Source of the DNA: Cytospora piceicola
Lineage: Eukaryota; Ascomycota; Sordariomycetes; Diaporthales; Cytosporaceae
Assembly: GCA_023375675.1 (NCBI GenBank)
Contig: JALQBC010000002.1
Location: forward strand, 1 to 64,000
Direction: 5' to 3'
DNA: 64,000 bases
Shown here: positions 11,678 through 23,396 of the stretch, piece by piece
Position numbering within the stretch: the first letter of the stretch is position 1
Layout: the number at the start of each line of letters is the position of its first letter
Notes under the pieces: generated by a model
What the model was told of the DNA's origin: nothing
Seen by the model: only the letters and a program-made list of their open reading frames with translations
The model's database searches: none
Program-made: the position numbers and the translations under genes

Positions 11678-14600
11678 ATGTCTGCCATAACCGAGCAGCT
11701 CGTTTCGACGAGCAGCGTTCCCGATCGAGGTCCCGCCGTGTTCGCCGTCACTACTGCCACTCTGGTTGTGGGGACCTTCTTCTTGATAGCGAGACTCATA
11801 TGCCGAACTACTATTGTCAAGCGCGTTAGTTGGGACGATTACTTCATCATCCTTGCCTGGTTTTTGATTGCTGGTCTCAGTATCACCATCGACATTGGCA
11901 CAAACAAAGGGCTCGGTAGGCACGATGCGTCTATCGACGAACGAGACCGTCTTCCGCTTAGGAAGACAGAATATGTCTTCTCCGTGCTATATGTACGTCC
12001 CTCAAGTTTCCGGTCAGACGTATCAGAGGCTAACACCAGTTCAGAATCCAGCCTTGATGGCGCTGAAGACCAGTATGCTAATCTTCTACCTGCGCTTGTC
12101 TAAGAACACACAGCAGGTCCTTCGCATCGCCTCATGGGTCGTCCTGGCCATCGTTAATGTCGCTGGTGCCGTGTTGACGCTCATGAACATTTTCCAGTGT
12201 CAGCCCGTTATGGCAGCCTTCAGCCCGCACACCTCCGAGGCCCAATGCATCCCCCTCCTCACCGAGTTTATATGCTCCGCCCCGGTCAACATCGTGACCG
12301 ATCTTGCCATCCTCGCTCTTCCTATTCCGGTTCTGACGGGGATGAGACTACCGAAACGACAGAAATATATCCTCGTCTTCACTTTTTCCCTCGGTATATT
12401 TGTCACCATTGTCGACGTCATCCGGATCTACTACTTGCAACAAGCCATCTCTTCGGTCACGACTGCTTGGTCCAACGACCCAGAAGCCCTTTTCGGTGAT
12501 AGCCCGGAATTTGCGTGGAACGCTTCCCTGTCCCTCATGTGGTCAGCCGTGGAGTTGAATGTTGGATTGATCTGCGCATGCATCCCGACCCTCAAGCCTT
12601 TGATCATCAAAATTCTGCCGGCAGTTCTTCTCGACCCGGATGGAACGACAAACTCGAACTTGTCGACTTATGCTACTGGTACGTTGGATAAAGAGGCCAC
12701 TGGAAACCAGACCGGTACTGAGCCACCCACATCGCTTGATGGGCCTTTGGAGCCTTCCGGTGAGGAGATGTCCCTCGAGTTTCTGACGACACCAGAGATG
12801 ACCAGTTCGGCCCCCTCGGCTGCTGCACAAGGCCAATTGAACCTGCCCGGAGCGAGAGCCACCTGGATGTCTGGCAGGTCCAGGCGAGATAATGCGGTTT
12901 ATTTCGGTTTCGTCAATATGAAAAGGCCCAAGAGCATGATCAAGACCTCCCCGGCGGAGTCTCTGCGTTACTGCATCGTCGTCACCATTCTCTTCCTATT
13001 ATGGGGATTCTCCTATGGACTTCTGGACACGCTCAACACCGTTATCGCTTCAATCGCCAACATGACCGCCGCTGAGACGCTGGGCCTTACCAGCATATAC
13101 TTCGGAGGAGGCTATTTCTTCGGACCCATCGTTGTAGGTGAATGGCTTCTACGTCACGATGAGCACGCCCGCTTTCACAACAACCGCCGAAGACACAAAC
13201 ACCGGGATTCTGTGGGTGGCTTCAAGGCCACGTTTATTATGGGGTTGTGTATATATGGTATCGGGACCATAATGTTCTGGCCTTGCGCCGTGCTGACTTC
13301 ATTCCCTGGCTTCATGATTAGCAACTTCGTAGTCGGCTTCGGACTCGGTGTTCTCGAAACGGCTGCCAACCCCTTCATCATCCTCTGCGGACCTCGACAG
13401 TACGCCGAAATGCGGATTCTCATCGCTCAAGGCTTCCAAGGCGTTGCTACTGTTCTTAGCGGATTGTTGGCACAGAAGTTATTCTTCGTGAATATTGGAA
13501 AACGCGGACGGCCGAACTCATTAGAGCTGATCGACGTACAGTGGACGTACTTGGCCATTACCTTATTTTGCGTTGCCTTGGCACTGTTTTTCTACTACAT
13601 GCCACTACCCGAAGTCACCGATGACGAGCTGGGACAAGCTACAGAGCATTCACCCGTGGACCCGAAAAAGCGAAGCATTGGCGGTCTGCAACTGAGAACA
13701 GTCTGCATCATCATCGCAGTGATGGCACAATGGATGTACACAGCAGCACAGGAGTCCATGTCCGTTTATTTCAAAAGCCTCATAACTTCGAGGCTACCCA
13801 AGGCTTCGGACTCAGAGGACCAACCAGCAGGTCTCGCTTTGTCAGTCCCCGACTACCTCCTGATTGCTCACAGTGCCTTTGCCATCTCGCGCTTCAACTC
13901 CGCCCACATCGCCTGGTTGTCTGTCAGACATCCCCAGAACCGATTCATCCCAAGCCCTCGCACTCAACTTACAATATTCACCACACTGTCTGTCATTCTC
14001 GCCATTCTGTGTGTGGTCATCCGCCCTCACAATTCGAACCTCATTGCCATTCCGGCCATCTTGTTCTTCTTCGCCGAGGGGCCGATCTTCCCTCTGATCT
14101 TCGTCATCGGCCTCCGGGGCCAGGGGAAGCGCACGAAGCGCGCGTCGGCGTGGTTGACGATGGGGGCCAGCGGGCCCATGTTCTTCCCGTTTGTGATGTA
14201 CGGGATCGTGAGCCACGACGGTGCGTCGATACAGCTCGCCTACCTGGTGCCGGTCGTCCTGCTACTGTTCACGCTCTCGTATCCTGTCTTCCTGACCCTG
14301 GTGCGGGACGCAAGGGGACTCGTGGACCCCGTGTACCGGGGACGGGTCGTTGGTGCGGGCGGCGGGATGGGGGGTGGTGAGAGCCAGGAAGACAGCGGGA
14401 GCATGAGGGACTACGGCCCCAGCATCGACGAGATTATGCGGCGGAGTAGGAGGAGGAGCCACGCCACGACGCACTCCAGCACTAAAGAAGACGGCGCGCT
14501 TGCTTTTATGGTGAGCAAGTTCAAGAGTCTCAAGAGAGACATCAGGAGGGATTGCTCCCCGTCGACCGGGACGACCAGCTCGTCGCCCGTATTCGAGCAC

Positions 14601-14729
14601 CAAGAGGTGCGGGGAGGAACCGATGGGGCCCAGCAGGCGAGGACAAATGGCCAAGGACAGGGAAACAGGACACCAATTACGATACCCGAGGAACAGGACT
14701 TTGCTCTGCCCGTTGGCGCGGCACAGTAG
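11678..14729 (+). CDS. PTH11-like 7TM receptor fused to FucP-type MFS transporter
   Basis: Two exons: 11678-11992 and 12045-14729 (52-bp intron, donor GTACGT, branch CTAAC, acceptor TTCAG), giving 999 residues. Residues about 1-303 form the fungal rhodopsin/PTH11-type domain: seven hydrophobic helices, the VSWDDYF motif, and NPALMALKTSMLIFYLR created across the splice. A linker of about 100 residues without stops leads to an MFS domain (about 405-865) of the fucose/glucose-galactose permease type (LFLLWGFSYGLLDTLN, ETAANPF). The C-terminal tail is hydrophilic and Gly/Ser-rich. PTH11-type proteins are plasma-membrane receptor candidates; FucP-type carriers are sugar/proton symporters. Inference: one plasma-membrane protein coupling sensing to sugar uptake. 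The continuous exon 2 argues against two separate genes. Confidence 0.85.
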
Positions 14730-15324
14730 TCTGTTTTGCTTCCTCATGTTTCATGATATTCATTTGCTTTGGGCGGGCGGGCAAGCATGTCTGAATTCTG
14801 GATTGGGAAAACAAAATCTTTCTGTTTTGCATTTGCATATATACATACAAGGGCCTATGCTGCCTTGGCATACTATTGTACACTTAATGTTTCGCTATTC
14901 AAGCGTTTGGAATATGATCCGGGAAAACCAAGATTCTTTACACGAAAACAATGTCCCTCGTTACTTGACGGAGTGATTCTTCTTTGCCTCTTAGCTGGCC
15001 ATCATCGACAAGACAATATCAAGAAACACGTTTACCTCCGGCCCTGATGCTATCCTACATAACACACAGTAGCGTCGAGCAGAATTCGATGTGCAATATT
15101 GGACGGGCAGTATCAGAAACTCCGTCGTGTTTCTACAAGAACAATGATACATTTTAAAACAATATGCTATTTAGACGCTAGATGCACTGATCGCACCACA
15201 TCGTCAAGTGCTTCTACCCCAGCCATGCCGTTATGCTAACATATAACTCCATTGCAACCCTACATACCAAACGCCATCTACGCCTCTATCAGCGAAAATC
15301 ATTTGTCTAGAACACAACCGCCGC
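14730..15324. other. Convergent intergenic region
   Basis: Lies between the 3' ends of two convergent genes. No coding potential; it presumably holds both 3' UTRs. Confidence 0.6.
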
Positions 15325-17228
15325 CTATACCTCCATTCGCCCATCATGCTCCGCAATCTCCTCCTCGATCTCTGCCTCGCTCTCTTGTGGTGATGGCTCG
15401 GTCCACCCCGTGCCCGCCTGGACGAACAACACCAGCACCATCAGCGCCACGGCGGAGGTGTACATCACCCTCAGCGCGACCTCGTACCCCTCGACCGCCA
15501 CCGCCCTCTCGGCCTCGCTCAGGATCCCACTCTGGACGAGGTTGGGGCTGCCGACGAGCCGCTTGATGAGCGTCGCGCGCGCGGGCGACAGGTCCGCCGT
15601 CCCGTCGAGCGCCTCGAACCCGGCCGTCAGCCGGCCCCTCAGCTCCCTCATGAAGATGCCCCCGCCGATGGACGTGCCGAAGCTGCCGGCGAAGCCGCGG
15701 AAGGTCGCCAGCAGGCCGGTGGAGACGTAGTGCGTCTCGGGGGCGGCGAGGTGCAGCAGGTGGGCCAGGGTGTAGTTCAGGGCCGAGCCCGTGCAGAGGC
15801 CGTTGAGGAAGACGAGCAGGACGTACAGCCAGGCGGGCGAGGCGGCGGTGCTGGCGAGGGACACGCCGAGGAGCGCGAGGCCGAAGAGGAGGACGGAGAC
15901 GAGGCAGGGCAGCCAGAAGGAGCCGGCGCGGCGGACGTGCAGGAAGCCGACGGCGACGCCGCCCACGCCGAAGCCGAGGTTCGTCGGCACCAGGACCGCG
16001 CCGGCCACCGTGGGGGGCAGGCCGCGGACGGCCAGGACGAAGATGGGCGCGTAGTACAGGACGGTCCAGCGCGAGGCCATGAGGCCCAGCTGCGCGAGGC
16101 ACGAGAACAGCACGCCGCGGGACTGCAGCACGCTCACGGGGATGAGCGGCTCCGGGGCGACCCTGTACTCGACGAGGACGAAGAGGAGCAGGGTCACGGC
16201 GGAGAGGAGCATGGGGAAAATTTGGAGCGCGCCGGAGAGGCCGTAGAGGAAGAGGACTATGGTGCTGGTCAGGAGGGCGGCGCCGGCGTAGTCGATGGTC
16301 TGGAGCTTCTGGAGGGTGGTCTTGGTGTCCTTGGATGAGGAGGGCTCGGTGGTTGGGAACGTGGGGATGGCGAAGTAGACGCCAATGCCGGCTAGGATGC
16401 CGAGGGGGGCTTGCGCGTAGAAGAGGGCCCGCCAGCCCATGACCGGAAGGAGGGCGCCGAAGACGACGGCGCCGGCGGACACGCCGACTGTGAAGCCCAT
16501 GTTAACAAGGCCGATGAACAGGCCCCTTCGCTTTCGCGATGTGAGCTGGAGGACCAGGATGAGGGACAGGGTCATGATGCCGCTTCCTCCCACGCCGATG
16601 AGAACCCGGCCGAGGATGAACACCGCGAAGGAGTGTGCTTGGGAGGTAGTAATAGCACCGACAGCGAAGAATATTCCTGAGAAGAGGATCATTATACTGG
16701 GAGAGAAGATCGTGGCGAGACGTCCTGCTAGTGGTGCTCCTGAGGCGACGGTGATGAGATATGCCGATGTGAACCACATCACGAGCTCGTATGCATCTAA
16801 CTCTTCGGCAATGGCAGACTGGACCATAGTCATCCCGCTCATATTGCATGCTTGCAAGCTGTTAGCATTCTTCCGTGTCTTGAGAATATCTTCATCCAGA
16901 TGCTTTGCGATCCGTATGGGCATGTGCTTGTTTACTCGGTGTCCTACTTACCCTGCATAAACATGAGTATCCACATGCTGAAGCATATACAAAACCCTCG
17001 TATGGGTGTGACATAGTGTTGGACGGCATCATCGTCGTCTACCGGCCGTTGAGTCCGTCGCGTTCCAGGTGAGCCATTCCGCCGGGTGGGAGAGCTGGCG
17101 CCCGACCCGAGGAGAGGTGTGTCCTCAGAAGAAGCATCGGGGGCTGTTGTATGGTAGCTAGGTGGATAGTCGCTGCTTCTATTGGTGACCGGGCTGATGT
17201 CCCGCTTCGATTGCACCTTACCGACCAT
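15325..17228 (-). CDS. MFS transporter, vacuolar basic amino acid/drug type
   Basis: Two exons on the minus strand: 17228-16952 and 16850-15325 (101-bp intron, GTAAGT donor, GCTAAC branch), 600 residues. Exon 1 encodes a polar N-terminus with an acidic dileucine signal (SSEDTPLLGS) and the first helix. Splicing creates MFMQACNMSGMTMVQSAIA, a signature of the 14-helix MFS families (DHA2, Azr1 and Vba-like). The helix 2-3 loop region (APLAGRLATIF) and LGRVLIGVGGSGIMTL follow. Family knowledge: such proteins export drugs or import basic amino acids into the vacuole using the proton gradient. The dileucine motif favours the vacuolar membrane, an inference. Codon third positions are very GC-rich in the 3' half. 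The ATG at 17228 is the only suitable start; an upstream in-frame TTG is unlikely. Confidence 0.85.
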
Positions 17229-17939
17229 TGCAACGAAGGGAGGGTGAGTGATGATAGTTGGTTGTCTGGAGTTTCTAGGTTGATGAAGCCGTATTATTCC
17301 CGGAGACCTGACCAATGCCTGTACATTATAGGAGAGAAGAGAAGCCAAGACTATGAGACTTCAGTGATTCCCAGAGAGGTATGACATCACTATAGAATAT
17401 AGAGAGATAAAGAGGAACACTAAGCCATGCTGGCACGTTAAGTGACGGTGAGAGATCCTTTGAAAGAGAGCTGGCAAGGCCCGGAAGACCCGAGATAAGC
17501 GGTTGAAGATGATTGGTAATCCGGGGACCGGTCGTTCACAATTAGCAGCGTGGCGGGAGCGGCTTCCGGAATTCATGCCGCCGGTGCGGCGTCATCATCT
17601 GAATTGGAGCCGGCTCGGCATGAGAGTGGAGGACCAGCAGCGAATCCACAACTGTATCATTCGCAAGAACGAGGGGCAGGGGTTTGATGGATTCCGACGA
17701 GGTAGAGACAGCGCATCGGACATATGCGTAAAGAAGGTGACAGATGAATCTGCTGAGGCACCTAGCTCACTCATCCGAGCCGGAAGACAAGACCCGGCAG
17801 TTCCTAATTTTTGTACTGAATATGAACGGTGCATGATCTTGCTCCCATCACGATCCCACTGACAGTCAGAGAGGGGAACATGGCTTTGATTCTCAAGTCT
17901 ACCAAAGGATGATCGGGCAGACGCATGGCCTCCCGACCA
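17229..17939. other. Intergenic
   Basis: Lies between the start of the MFS gene and the 3' end of COQ7. Short open frames on both strands lack any recognisable feature. Confidence 0.5.
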
Positions 17940-18776
17940 CTATACCTTCTCGCTCACAAAGATCGCGCCGCGGCAGCCCAACCGGATGAAACCCGTCAAC
18001 AGCCAGTGCGGCTTCGCATTCTTGGCATCGTGCTCGACAGCGTGGTCCAGGTGCTCCAGCTCCTCGTCCCGGATCCTCCTCAGCGTCGACAGCAGCTCCC
18101 GGAACTCCTCGCCGACCTCATACCCCTCGGCCTCCCAGCCCATGATGATCTCCAGCACGTCGCGGACCTGCTGGTTGTAGTGGTCCCCGATCTCGGTCTC
18201 GACGGCCTCCGTGCACGCCATGGCGGCCTCCTGGCCCATCATGGCCGTGGCCCAGCCCATCCCGTAGCTCAGGACCGACCACACCGGGTACATGGCGGTG
18301 GGGCGGATGCGGTGCTTCGCGATATACGCGTTGAAGGTCTCGAAGTGCCCGACCTCCTGGTCGTACATGTGCTTCATCAGGGACCGCAGGTGCGGCTGGC
18401 GCCCCACGACGATCGGCGTCTGAGCCGTGTAGATCAGCGTCGCGGCGAGCTCCCCGGTCTGGTTGACGCGCAGCGCTGCGGACAGGTAGTCGCGCTGCTC
18501 CCGGGTGAGGGGCTTGCGCCGGCCATTTCCGGGTGGGCTGCCGTTCCGTGCTGCCAGTGGTGGTGTTATGCCTTCTGTGGGCGTGTTGGGTGATGTTGAC
18601 TGTGCCGGTCTGATCTCGGAGACTTCGGAGGCGGAGCGGGCGGGTGTGCTGGATATCAGACGCCGGGGTGAGCTCGGGGAGAAGAGCGCCGGGGTGAGAA
18701 AGCCATGGGTTGGGAGCTGTTGTGTTGCACGCAGACTACGCTGTGCTGAGCGCAGCAATCTTGTTGAAGGTGCCAT
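17940..18776 (-). CDS. coq7: COQ7 demethoxyubiquinone hydroxylase
   Basis: Intronless, 278 residues, ATG at 18776. It is the mitochondrial di-iron monooxygenase that hydroxylates demethoxyubiquinone at ring carbon 6, the penultimate step of coenzyme Q synthesis, within the inner-membrane CoQ complex. The first ~50 residues are rich in Arg, Ser and Ala and lack acids, as a mitochondrial targeting sequence should. The ferritin-like four-helix ligands are visible: Glu in NQTGELAATLIY, ExxH in YDQEVGHFETF, Glu in CTEAVETEIGDHY, and ExxH in RDEELEHLDHAVEHD. The C-terminal LGCRGAIFVSEKV is the typical family ending. The length is slightly above yeast Cat5/Coq7 because of the N-terminal linker. Confidence 0.96.
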   Translation of the reverse strand: MAPSTRLLRSAQRSLRATQQLPTHGFLTPALFSPSSPRRLISSTPARSASEVSEIRPAQSTSPNTPTEGITPPLAARNGSPPGNGRRKPLTREQRDYLSAALRVNQTGELAATLIYTAQTPIVVGRQPHLRSLMKHMYDQEVGHFETFNAYIAKHRIRPTAMYPVWSVLSYGMGWATAMMGQEAAMACTEAVETEIGDHYNQQVRDVLEIIMGWEAEGYEVGEEFRELLSTLRRIRDEELEHLDHAVEHDAKNAKPHWLLTGFIRLGCRGAIFVSEKV

Positions 18777-19505
18777 TACTGATATCGGTGGTTAGAGCGT
18801 GTTGTAAAGTGTGTATGTCGTCGTGCGCCAGAGTGTTTAAATAGTGAATTAGTGAGTGAGTGGCAGAAAATCCATCCGGAACATCGTCATGAACAATGGC
18901 CTGAGACTGCAATAGAGGGTTTAACCCTAAGAATGTACCGGCTTCTCCCGTGATATTGGGAGACATGTTTTGTCTTAAATATGGCCAAAATAAATAATCT
19001 TCGAGTTGTCCTCCGGTGCATTTCAGATCTTTAAAGCTTTCTTCTGCTCGGATGGTGCTTGTTTCTTTTCTTCGGGGATGTGCGCCATATGGTGTGAGTT
19101 TCAGGATGTCGAACACGCCCATGGAGCAATAACAAACACCCTCACCAGTTATCAACGTGCAACATCAGGGCCAGATGATCGATATTCATTCTTTGGTTTG
19201 TGCCCTATCGTATTTGTGGACATGAAATTACACCAGACTTCCTTCCCAAGGAGAAGATTTTGTACATGTACCGGACTGTATGTCTTGGATTCTGCCGCGG
19301 AACGAGGCATTGTTTTCGCATAGACCACGGGTAGCAACCTTATCTCTCTACTTTTGATATCTGCACAAGACTCAAGCCATACTCAACTCTGCAATACGCG
19401 GCATGATAACATAACCAACTTCTTTCACCTCGTTTGAACGAGAGTCCAACCTTAGCGTGTGATGACCATAAGTCCCAACTCTTTCTAATTCGCTTCTGGT
19501 CCAAA
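18777..19505. other. Divergent intergenic region
   Basis: A shared upstream region between COQ7 (minus) and the amidohydrolase (plus). The 139-codon minus-strand frame at 18736-19155 overlaps the COQ7 start and has no recognisable domain. Confidence 0.55.
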
Positions 19506-21391
19506 ATGTCATCTCTACCCTTCAGAGGGGCCCTCTGGCTTTCCTTTGCAGCTGTGGTGGTAGCGGTCTACCTCGGCCTCCAGCACCCGCTGCAGGACAT
19601 ATTCGCACCGGAGTCTCGCAGTCAGACATACTGTTACTCCACAGGCGTCACGGAAAGGTTTTCAACGAACACCGCATCCACCTGCTTCACTGTCAAGGAC
19701 GGCTTGTTTGTTGACGTCTTCACGCCGAAGTCGGAGCCGCCCGTGGACGTCCTTTACGGCCATGCAATACCAGGTCTATGGGACGGGGTGAGTACAAGAC
19801 AGTACCCTGAGGGCCATGTGCTAGAGACTAATACTCATTCAGCACGGACATCTGCTCCAGTATGGAGAGTTCTTGCACTCTGTCGATCTGTTCGGCTCTT
19901 CGTCCGTCGAAGAGGCGAAGGACCGTCTCGCCGCTTATGTTTCAAAGCACGAGGGCGTAGGCACCAAAGACGACTGGATCAGGGGAATAGGCTGGGATCA
20001 GATGGCCTTGGGAGAAATGCCAACTGCAGTATGTCAACCCTATGAGAGTACTCTTGCGGTCGCTAAAGTCCATCTGTAAGGCGATGCTCGAGAACGACGA
20101 GCGCTTCAAGGGCCTCTACATAATGCTGGACCGTGTAGACGTCCATTGCATCTGGGTCTCCCAGGCGGCTCTGGATCTGCTACCGGAGGACCTACCTGAC
20201 ATCCCAGGCGGAGAGATTGTCCGCAATCCAGGCATGGGCGTCTTCTGCGACAATGCCATGGAAGAAGTCATGAAGCTCTGGCCTACGCCAGACGACGCCC
20301 GCAAGACGGCCTTTCTGAAATCCGCAATGGCCAGCCTGCACGAGCTTGGAATCGTCGGGATGCACGATGCCGGTGTCAATCCGGACCTGCTACGGTTATA
20401 CCGAGAGCTTGTTGGTACTGACGACTGGACACTGCGCGTCTACGCCATGATTGAATGCGGGGAGCGGAACACATTCTGTCCCGAGCAGGTTTCTGCTTTC
20501 GTCGACGGTAATGGATACCTGAGTATCAAGAGCGTAAAGCTCTTTGCAGGCACGTCTCACCCCCATAGTGTTTGATTTTGCAATAATGACTACAAGCTGA
20601 CGTGCGTACCAGACGGGGCACTGGGAAGCTGGGGGAGCGCCATGATTGAACCGTACAGTGATAGACCGGACACTTCGGGCTCACTTCTGGTCAACGCGTC
20701 CACGCTTACCTCACTGGCAAAATCGTGGTCATCAGAGGGCTATCAAGTCAACATCCATGCCATAGGAGATCTGGCCAACCGTCTGGCCATCGATGCCATG
20801 GAAGCAGCCCTCATCGACCTTTGCCCGGGTCAAACGGTATCCGCATGCCAGTCAGAGCGGCGTTTCCGCATCGAGCACTCGCAGATCGTCCACCCCCATG
20901 ACCAAGCTCGCATGAGCTCGATGGGAATCATACCGTCCGTTCAGCCAACACACGCCACCTCAGATATGAAATATGCAGAGTTGAGGCTGGGTAAGAAGCG
21001 GACGTCCGAGGAGGCTTACAGAATGCACTCCTCGCTCGACCTGAGCCCAATCCTGGGCAGCGACTTCCCTGTCGAGCCACCAAACCCCTTCGAGGGCATA
21101 TATGCAGCAGTGGCCAGGAGAAGCCCCCACACTGGCAAGGGGGCGGATGGAAGCTTGGACAGTTGGTACCCCGAAGAGGCACTGTCTCTTCACGAGGCAT
21201 TGACTGGGTTCACCGAAGGTCCTGCTCACGGCGCATTTCTCGACGGGAGAGCAGGCGTAATCAAGCCAGGTGCCATGGCTGACTGGGTGGTCCTGGATGA
21301 GCCGTTGGAGAACCTGGACATCGAAGATCTTCGCTTCCTCAAGGTAAAGGAGACGTGGGTAGGTGGGAAGCGAGTCTACGCCAGAAATTGA
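19506..21391 (+). CDS. Amidohydrolase family 3 (YtcJ-like) hydrolase
   Basis: Four exons (19506-19787, 19843-20028, 20081-20549, 20613-21391), 571 residues. Intron 3 uses a GC donor (GCACGT) with an AG acceptor. It is needed to keep the KLFADGALGSWGSAM motif in frame. Metal-binding signatures of the amidohydrolase superfamily are present: HGH directly after GLWDG (joined across intron 1), His in NIHAIGDLANR, His in RIEHSQIVHP, and Asp in PILGSDFPVEPPNPF. The N-terminus has one hydrophobic stretch (LWLSFAAVVVAVYLGL), probably a signal anchor. Members hydrolyse amide or similar bonds on metal centres; the substrate cannot be told from sequence. The start at 19506 is the first in-frame ATG. Confidence 0.87.
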
Positions 21392-21435
21392 AGTGATGGT
21401 AGACAACGAATTCAAGAGCTTGCATTTTCCCACCT

Positions 21436-22831
21436 CTACTGGTGCTTAGACAACGTGTGGCCAATCTCCTTTATCCACGACTTCTCCGTCGGGTCCTTGC
21501 CCTCATCATCAAACGCGAACCTCAGCGCTTGCAGTCGCTGTCTTGCGGCTATTTGGGTGTTCCTCACGATATCTCCCGCAGGGATCGCGTCCTTGACAAG
21601 TCCAACGCCGGTACCACTGCGGGTGTGTAAGTAGGTTAGCCAACTTTTTGTAGAGTGAGGGATCACTTACGACCATGTGACTTGTCTCGAGTTATCGCCA
21701 GCATCGTTCGCCGCACCAAATCTCGTTCTGTTCTCCTCGAGAGACACCCCGGAAGCGTGGTCCCTGTAGGAATCCGTGATAATGGCTCGTCCGTCATACA
21801 TCTTGGGCCAGATTGTCGTACCAAGGACGTCGTCGTGGAAGGTGGATCTGGCATGTCAGTTTCTCGGGTGTCATTCCGGGGTTCTGTAGCCTACTTGACT
21901 GTTGTGCTCCCGCCATCCTTAGCCTCCAGAATTGCTTTCCTGCGATATTCCGGGGCGCTCGACTCCTTTGCGATGATGAACTTCATATTGGCTGTCAGAT
22001 CCTGTCCTTGGGTTTTCGGTTGCATTGAGAAAGCGCCCAACGCAGGAAGCTCACCTTGGTTCCCATAACAACACCATCAGCGCCTAGAAGACAACCATTA
22101 GTAACTTTGACACATACCCTTCCCAACAAGGCACACAAAAACTCACCCAGCGCAATAGCAGCAACTACCGCACTCGGATCCGAGATCCCCCCCGCCGCCA
22201 CCAGAGCAACATCCTTCCCAGCAAACTCCTCATCCAGCATCGTCCGGATCTCCGGGACCAAGCTGACAACCCCCGCGCCGGCCGCGAACTGGTGGCCCCC
22301 AGCATCCACCCCCTGAGCGACAATGATATCCGCCCCGTCCGACACCGCCTCCCGCGCGGCCGCCACGGTCCCGACCTGCACAAACACCTTGACCCCGCGG
22401 TCGTGGCACGCCTCGATGACGTCCGGGTGGGCCCTCGGCGCGCCCTCGGGGCCCGGGTCCGGCGCGAACAGCCACACCGCCTGCGGGAGGTACCGCTCCA
22501 GTATGGGCAGGGCCGCCTCGCGGAAGCGGGCGACGCTCGGGTGGCACGTGACGAAGCCGACGCCGAGGGGCGCGGGCGTGAGCGTGAGCTCCGACAGGCC
22601 GAGGGCGGCGCGGGCCGCCCGCAGGTCCGCCTCGAGGGCCCGCAGGTGCGCGCTGCCCGGGGCGAGGTCGTACCCGCCCGGGATGGTGCCGAGGCCCCCC
22701 GCCTTGGAGACCTGCGCGGCCAGGGCGCCGTTGGAGACGCCGAGCATGGGGGCGGAGATGATGACGGGGAGCTTGGTGTTGGGGAAGAGCTGTTGGAGCT
22801 TGTTCCTGGGCTGGGGGCGTTCCGGGGCCAT
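21436..22831 (-). CDS. Nitronate monooxygenase (2-nitropropane dioxygenase) family
   Basis: Five exons on the minus strand: 22831-22147, 22083-22055, 21980-21895, 21847-21671, 21616-21436; 385 residues. FMN-dependent TIM-barrel oxidases of this family oxidise alkyl nitronates such as propionate 3-nitronate. Visible motifs: APMLGVSNGALAAQVSKAGG (flavin site), GVGFVTCHPSV, the QGVDAGGHQ loop with the presumed catalytic His, AAGGISDP, and GADGVVMGTKF assembled over three exons. Exon 2 is only 29 bp. Intron 1 is 63 bp, in frame and without stops. An in-frame ATG at 22999 would add 56 residues resembling a mitochondrial presequence; I chose 22831 because the conserved domain begins soon after. The stop lies 45 bp from the convergent amidohydrolase stop. 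Confidence 0.88.
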
Positions 22832-23396
22832 GGTGGTGGTCGTCGTGGTGGTGAGGCTCTTTGCGAAGACTGTGGAGAGGGGAGGTCGCGGATGCGTTGG
22901 GGAATGCAAGGCCGTGTTTATAGCTGGTGTGAATCGTGGGGTAGATTGTTGTTTTGAATAGGCGATAAACCGTCTGGTTTGTACGCGGAGGGGTTGCATT
23001 GATGAATGTACACGAATTTCAGTATATCTCAGTACAAAGTTGCTGCCGGATGAAGTCATCAGTGTTGGGGCCTGCGGGGCCTCACACATTTATAACTGGT
23101 CTTACTTGCACCTTCTTACTAATGGATTCGATGTGCTTGCCTGTCAGCCTGTGCATACATTCGGATATTGTTTCTCCTCGGAGGGCGTAGCAACGTCGAC
23201 GAGTGGTCATCCCTTTATACATCTCGGAACGGAGAAGCGAATCATTACCAGGGTCAGAAAGACATGTCATTGAGGATCAATGCAGGAGATTGACTACCTA
23301 TACCGATTCCTCCGTCCTCTCGTCTTACTCGTCACTCTTCTTCCTACTCTCACACCCCCTACTCTCTTACCCCTTACTTTCAAACCTCGACGCTGT
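22832..23396. other. Intergenic
   Basis: Upstream of the nitronate monooxygenase gene and downstream of the SAP-like gene. It has a pyrimidine-rich CTCTTACTC stretch near 23310-23390. It also holds the possible N-terminal extension of the oxidase (22832-22999). Confidence 0.5.

Noticed and set aside
15730..16338. 202-codon plus-strand frame opposite the MFS gene
   Set aside because: It is the antisense of a GC-rich exon that clearly encodes an MFS transporter.
17925..18593. 222-codon plus-strand frame over COQ7
   Set aside because: Antisense shadow of the COQ7 exon.
22292..22961. Two plus-strand frames of more than 210 codons
   Set aside because: Antisense of the GC-rich first exon of the nitronate monooxygenase gene.
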